Assembly (NCBI GenBank): GCA_025350685.1
Contig: JANXXK010000270.1
Span: 1-52,328 of the forward strand
Reading direction: 5' to 3'
Origin: Alphaproteobacteria bacterium
GTDB lineage: Bacteria > Pseudomonadota > Alphaproteobacteria > Caulobacterales > Caulobacteraceae
DNA length: 52,328 nucleotides
The notes below the pieces were generated by a model. It was not told where the DNA came from. It worked only from the letters and a program-made list of their open reading frames with translations, and did not search any database. This document shows, piece after piece, positions 49,327-52,328 of this stretch (position 1 is the first letter of the stretch; each line of letters starts with the position of its first letter). The translations under genes and the position numbers were made by a program.

Positions 49327-49360
49327 GGGGAGTCTGGGCTCATGGGGCGTCCGGGCTCAT
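49323..49360 (-). repeat. Three 17-bp repeats forming an ATGA stop/start chain from hemD to mic60
   Basis: On the minus strand ATGAGCC(C/T) occurs with its first base at 49360, 49343 and 49326, each 17 bases apart with spacers that differ by two bases. ATG 49360 overlaps the hemD stop (49357-49359). It opens micro-ORF MSPDAP, whose TGA overlaps ATG 49343. That opens MSPDSP, whose TGA overlaps ATG 49326, the mic60 start. Because 17 is 3n+2, every copy's ATG is in frame with the next copy's TGA. Confidence 0.9.
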
Positions 49361-50061
49361 GAATTCCGGTCTATCAGATTCAGCAGGGCCGCTTCGAGCG
49401 GCATGGGCGGGAAGACGCGCGCCGCCAGCGGGGTGCGGGCAAGCGGCCTGACCACAGCCTTGGAGAGGCCTAGCACCCGCAGCTTCGGGGCCGGATGAGC
49501 CTTTAATACGGCGGCCAGCACCTTGGCGGCGCGGGGCGAGTGCAGCAGGACCGCGTCGGCCTGAACCAGTAGGGCGGCGACCTCGGCCTCCAGCTTCACT
49601 GGCTGGGTCTCGTAGAGGATCACCTGGCGGGCGGTGACGCCGCGCTTTTCCAGCGCCGCGGTCAGGTCGCCAGCGGGCTCGGCGGCTCCGGGATGCAGGA
49701 CCGCGCCGCGCAGTTCGTTGCGCCGCTGGCCGATGCCTTCGGCCAGCGCCTCCACATCGCCGTCGGCGGAAAGCACCAGCTTGAAGCCCGCGGCCCGGGC
49801 GGCCTGGGCGGTGGCGGCGCCCACGGCGAAGACCCGAATCTGCCGCTCGGCCGACAGGTCGGCGAAGGCGCGCACCCCGTTGGCGCTGGTGAAGGCGAGC
49901 GCCGCCACGCCGCCAAGGTCGATCTCGACGTCCTCCAGGGCGCGCACCGCCAGCAGCGGGGCGACCAGGCTCTCGTGGCCCAGCGCGCGCACCCGCTCGG
50001 CGGTGGCGTCGGCCCCGGGTTGCGCGCGGGTGATCCAGATCTTTTGACGACGACGGGCCAT
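49357..50061 (-). CDS. hemD: Uroporphyrinogen-III synthase
   Basis: A 234-residue HemD, which closes hydroxymethylbilane with ring D inversion. The two-domain fold is seen in RRQKIWITRAQPGADATAERVRALG at the start, TSANGVRAFAD near 64, AVGAATAQAARAAGF near 84 and, late, LHSPRAAKVLAAVL near 178. Sequence conservation in this family is low, but its position between hemC and hemY supports the call. Its stop overlaps the first ATG of the repeat chain. Confidence 0.9.
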   Translation of the reverse strand: MARRRQKIWITRAQPGADATAERVRALGHESLVAPLLAVRALEDVEIDLGGVAALAFTSANGVRAFADLSAERQIRVFAVGAATAQAARAAGFKLVLSADGDVEALAEGIGQRRNELRGAVLHPGAAEPAGDLTAALEKRGVTARQVILYETQPVKLEAEVAALLVQADAVLLHSPRAAKVLAAVLKAHPAPKLRVLGLSKAVVRPLARTPLAARVFPPMPLEAALLNLIDRNS

Positions 50062-50135
50062 GGGGTGGTTTTAGCGCAGATGCCCTAAACTCTCGCAAAC
50101 CTTAAGTGTGCCGGTGGTCAAGCCGCCAGGAGAGC

Positions 50136-50300
50136 ATGATGCCGGACGATCCCGTCGAGACGCCGATCCAGAAGGCGCTGCGTCTGAAGAAGGCGGCGAT
50201 CGCCGCCAAGCCGAAGCCTCCGCGCGGCGGCAAGTTCCAGCGCCAGCAGGCCGCGGCCGCGCACTCTTCGTCGAAATCGAAACCGTGGATGTCGCGCTAG
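50136..50300 (+). CDS. Small basic protein between hemC and hemD (54 residues)
   Basis: ATG ATG at 50136-50141 follows AGGAGA, a good ribosome binding site, and the frame runs to TAG 50300, 54 residues. It is rich in Lys, Arg, Gln and Ser (PIQKALRLKKAAIAAKPKPPRGG then FQRQQAAAAHSSSKSKPWMSR), without hydrophobic segments, and probably binds nucleic acid or is disordered. It is transcribed opposite to hemD and hemC and overlaps the hemC stop by four bases. The function is unknown. Confidence 0.65.
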   Translation: MMPDDPVETPIQKALRLKKAAIAAKPKPPRGGKFQRQQAAAAHSSSKSKPWMSR

Positions 50301-51259
50301 ATCGCGATCTGGTCTCCCGCCTCGTCGCGGACCGCTTCACCCAGCGAAATTCCCAGCGCGCGGGCTGATGCCTCGGCGTCGGCGAGTTCCGTGAGGTCGG
50401 CTTCGCCGGCGTGGCGGAAGCGGACGTGGCCGTCGGGGGCCAAGGCCTCGACGATCAGTTTCAGGTGGGCGCCTTCGAACCAGGCATGCGCGCCGATGGC
50501 CGTCTTGCAGGAGCCTTCTAGCGCGGTCAGCGCGCCGCGCTCGGCGGCGACCGCGACCGTGGTGGGCATGTGCCGGATCGCCTGGAGCCAGGCGGCGTCG
50601 CAATCGCCGATGCGGGTCTCGATGGCCAGGGCGCCCTGGCCCGGGGCTGGCGGGCACTCCACCGGGTCGATCAGGCTCTGCGGCAGGTGACCGAGGCCTA
50701 GGCGCTTGAGGCCCGCATAGGCCAGCAGGATCGCGTCGGCGTCGCCGGCCTCGAGCTTGGCCAGGCGCGTGTCGACATTGCCGCGCAACATCTGCACGTC
50801 GAGGTCGGGGCGGCGGTGCATGGCCTGCGCTTGCCGGCGAAGACTGGCGGTGCCGAGCACGGCGCCGCGCGGCAGGTCTTCCAGGCGCTCGGCCTTGTGG
50901 CTGAGGAAGGCGTCGCGTGGGTCCTCGCGCTCCGGGATCGCGGCGATGCACAGGCCGTCCCGCAGCAGGGCCGGCATGTCTTTCAGCGAGTGGATGGCGC
51001 AGTCGATGCGGCCGTCCAGCAGGGCTTCCTCGATCTCCTTGGTGAACATGCCCTTGCCGCCGATCTCCAGCAGGCGGCGGTCCTGCACCCGGTCGCCGGT
51101 GGTGGTGATGACGATCAGCGGGGCGGCGGCGGCCACGGCGGCGGCGTCCTCCGGGTCGGCCCCGAGCGCGGCGGCGATGCGACGCTGCATGTGACCGGCC
51201 TGGGCCAGCGACAGCTTTGAGCCGCGCGCGCCGATCCTGACGGGTTGTTGCGTGGGCAC
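50297..51259 (-). CDS. hemC: Hydroxymethylbilane synthase (porphobilinogen deaminase)
   Basis: A 320-residue enzyme joining four porphobilinogens. Starting at GTG 51259, the N-terminus VPTQQPVRIGARGSKLSLAQ fits the family; an ATG at 51295 would add 12 unconserved residues. DRVQDRRLLEIGGKGMFTKEIEEALLDGRIDCAIHSLKDMP is near 60-100 and ASLRRQAQ near 140. The dipyrromethane cofactor Cys is in LEGSCKTAIG near 250. It lies upstream of hemD on the same strand and is divergent from tsaD. Confidence 0.92.
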   Translation of the reverse strand: MPTQQPVRIGARGSKLSLAQAGHMQRRIAAALGADPEDAAAVAAAAPLIVITTTGDRVQDRRLLEIGGKGMFTKEIEEALLDGRIDCAIHSLKDMPALLRDGLCIAAIPEREDPRDAFLSHKAERLEDLPRGAVLGTASLRRQAQAMHRRPDLDVQMLRGNVDTRLAKLEAGDADAILLAYAGLKRLGLGHLPQSLIDPVECPPAPGQGALAIETRIGDCDAAWLQAIRHMPTTVAVAAERGALTALEGSCKTAIGAHAWFEGAHLKLIVEALAPDGHVRFRHAGEADLTELADAEASARALGISLGEAVRDEAGDQIAI

Positions 51260-51268
51260 GGGTGGGAG

Positions 51269-51320
51269 GCTACCTCGGGAACGGAAACGTAGCATGCCTG
51301 CTACAGTAGCAACCCGCTAC
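51269..51320. promoter_or_regulatory. Cluster of GCTAC/GTAGC elements between hemC and tsaD
   Basis: Five 5-base elements lie in 52 bases: GCTAC at 51269, GTAGC at 51289, GCTAC at 51300, GTAGC at 51306 and GCTAC at 51316. The third and fourth form the palindrome TGCTAC-A-GTAGCA at 51299-51311. Such clustering in a divergent promoter suggests a transcription factor site. The factor is unknown. Confidence 0.4.
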
Positions 51321-51330
51321 CAGCAACCGA

Positions 51331-52328
51331 ATGACCCCAGACACACAGACCGTCCTCGGCATTGAGACCAGCTGCGACGAAACCGCGGCGGCGGTGGTGC
51401 GTCGAGGCCCTGACGGCGTTGTGCAGGTCATGAGTTCGGTCATCGCCAGCCAGATCGCCGCCCATGCGCCGTTCGGCGGGGTGGTGCCGGAGATCGCGGC
51501 GCGGGCGCATGTGGAGAGCATCGACGCCATCGCCGCCGAGGCCCTGCGCGAGGCGGGCGTCAGCTTTGACGGCCTGACCGGTGTGGCGGCGACGGCCGGC
51601 CCGGGCCTGGTGGGCGGGGTGATGGTCGGGCTGTCGTTCGGCAAGGCCGTCGCGCTGGCGCGCGGCCTGCCGCTGGTGGCGGTCAACCACCTGGAAGGCC
51701 ATGCGGTCTCGGCGCGGCTGGCGGCCGACGTCGGCTATCCCTTCCTGCTGCTGCTGGTCTCCGGCGGGCATTGCCAGCTGCTGGCTGTGGAGGGCGTGGG
51801 CGACTGCAGGCGCCTGGGCGCGACCATCGATGACGCCGCCGGCGAGGCCTTCGACAAGATCGCCAAGACGCTCGGCCTGCCCTATCCGGGCGGACCGGCG
51901 CTGGAAAAACTCGCGCGGGGCGGCGATCCGGCCCGTTTCCCGCTGCCGCGCATGCTGCTGGGCCGCAAGGACTGTGACTTCTCCTTCTCCGGCCTGAAGA
52001 CCGCCGCCGCCCGGATAGCTGAAACCCTGGCGACAGATGAAGAGCGCCGCGACCTGGCCGCCGCCGTCCAGACCGCCATCGCGGTCCAGCTCGCCGAACG
52101 CAGCGATCGGGCCATGGCGGCCTACGCCGAGCTGCACGAGGACGAGGGCCTGCGCTTCGTGGTGGCGGGCGGCGTCGCGGCCAACCAGACGATCCGCACT
52201 CGCCTGACCGAGACGGCCGCCAAGCGCGGGTTTTCCTTCACCGCCCCGCCGCTCGTGTTCTGCACCGACAACGCCGCCATGATCGCGCTGGCCGGCGCCG
52301 AGCGGCTGGCGCTGGGTATGTCCGATCC
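51331..52328 (+). CDS. tsaD: tRNA N6-adenosine threonylcarbamoyltransferase TsaD (3' end outside the window)
   Basis: 332 codons from ATG 51331 remain open at the window edge, against a family length of about 340-360, so only the end is missing. It joins threonylcarbamoyl to A37 of ANN-reading tRNAs. Visible marks are VLGIETSCDETAAAVV (ASKHA phosphate loop), the metal-binding His pair in VNHLEGHAVSAR near 115, LLLLVSGGHCQLL near 135, GEAFDKIAKTLGLPYPGGPALEKLA near 170-195 and FVVAGGVAANQTIR near 280. It is divergent from hemC. Confidence 0.95.
   Translation, partial: MTPDTQTVLGIETSCDETAAAVVRRGPDGVVQVMSSVIASQIAAHAPFGGVVPEIAARAHVESIDAIAAEALREAGVSFDGLTGVAATAGPGLVGGVMVGLSFGKAVALARGLPLVAVNHLEGHAVSARLAADVGYPFLLLLVSGGHCQLLAVEGVGDCRRLGATIDDAAGEAFDKIAKTLGLPYPGGPALEKLARGGDPARFPLPRMLLGRKDCDFSFSGLKTAAARIAETLATDEERRDLAAAVQTAIAVQLAERSDRAMAAYAELHEDEGLRFVVAGGVAANQTIRTRLTETAAKRGFSFTAPPLVFCTDNAAMIALAGAERLALGMSD

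Noticed and set aside
51260..51295. Upstream ATG start for hemC
   Set aside because: It adds 12 unconserved residues and overlaps the promoter-like GCTAC cluster; GTG 51259 gives the normal family N-terminus.

Overview
The window is one continuous, high-GC chromosomal segment with dense, mostly housekeeping gene content. It most likely comes from a Caulobacteraceae alphaproteobacterium, perhaps Phenylobacterium or a close relative. This is an inference from a class I lysyl-tRNA synthetase, overlapping recF-gyrB, a haem cluster hemC/hemD/Mic60/HemY, an HWE-type histidine kinase, a TonB-dependent receptor, spinster-type MFS and PaaI proteins, and GCTATA-type -10 elements. No prophage, insertion sequence, CRISPR array or rRNA was seen. 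Two tRNA genes (Ala-CGC and Thr-CGT) are present.

Layout. Positions 1-8.7 kb hold the start of an unknown minus-strand gene, rfbC, a family 2 glycosyltransferase, an ArgE-like deacetylase, an MFS carrier with a GNAT acetyltransferase, an FKBP lipoprotein, threonine dehydratase, mannose-1-phosphate guanylyltransferase and a GFA-fold protein. Positions 8.7-18 kb hold a fused two-domain oligopeptide-type ABC ATPase, a GmhB-like phosphatase that lacks the usual zinc ligands, an ATP-dependent DNA ligase with its associated exonuclease, a 34-residue membrane peptide, two tandem hotdog thioesterases, an orphan PhnD-like lipoprotein and class I LysRS. Positions 18-24.5 kb hold a cytochrome P450 relic, a MerR regulator with acyl-CoA dehydrogenase and OsmC, and vsr-cysK-cupin-dcm. 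Positions 24.6-32.5 kb hold an amidohydrolase / TauD-type oxygenase / crotonase operon, RecQ and a TonB-dependent receptor. Positions 32.6-41.5 kb hold gyrB-recF, a PEP mutase/isocitrate lyase family protein, polA and a beta-helix protein. Positions 41.8-46.9 kb hold tRNA-Ala, YggT, a sirtuin, an HWE kinase, two small exported proteins, a PEP-CTERM protein and tRNA-Thr. Positions 46.9 kb to the end hold hemY, mic60, hemD, a 54-residue basic protein, hemC and the divergent start of tsaD.

How genes work together. HemC and HemD act in sequence in tetrapyrrole synthesis, with HemY and Mic60-like membrane proteins in the same transcription unit. RecF, GyrB, PolA, RecQ, the ligase/exonuclease pair and Vsr/Dcm are DNA replication, repair or modification functions. 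RfbC, the glycosyltransferase, ManC and GmhB supply or use activated sugars for surface polysaccharide. The amidohydrolase-TauD-crotonase operon looks like a catabolic unit for an unidentified N-acyl or carboxylic substrate.

The least ordinary observations are small-scale. The start region of mic60 is present as three 17-bp repeats, so hemD, two six-residue micro-ORFs and mic60 are chained by ATGA stop/start overlaps. A family of palindromic REP-like elements includes one that has been absorbed as the C-terminus of Vsr. Other items are a duplicated ilvA tail, several unlisted small proteins with good ribosome binding sites, and clustered GCTAC/GTAGC elements between hemC and tsaD. I did not find a convincing new multigene system.
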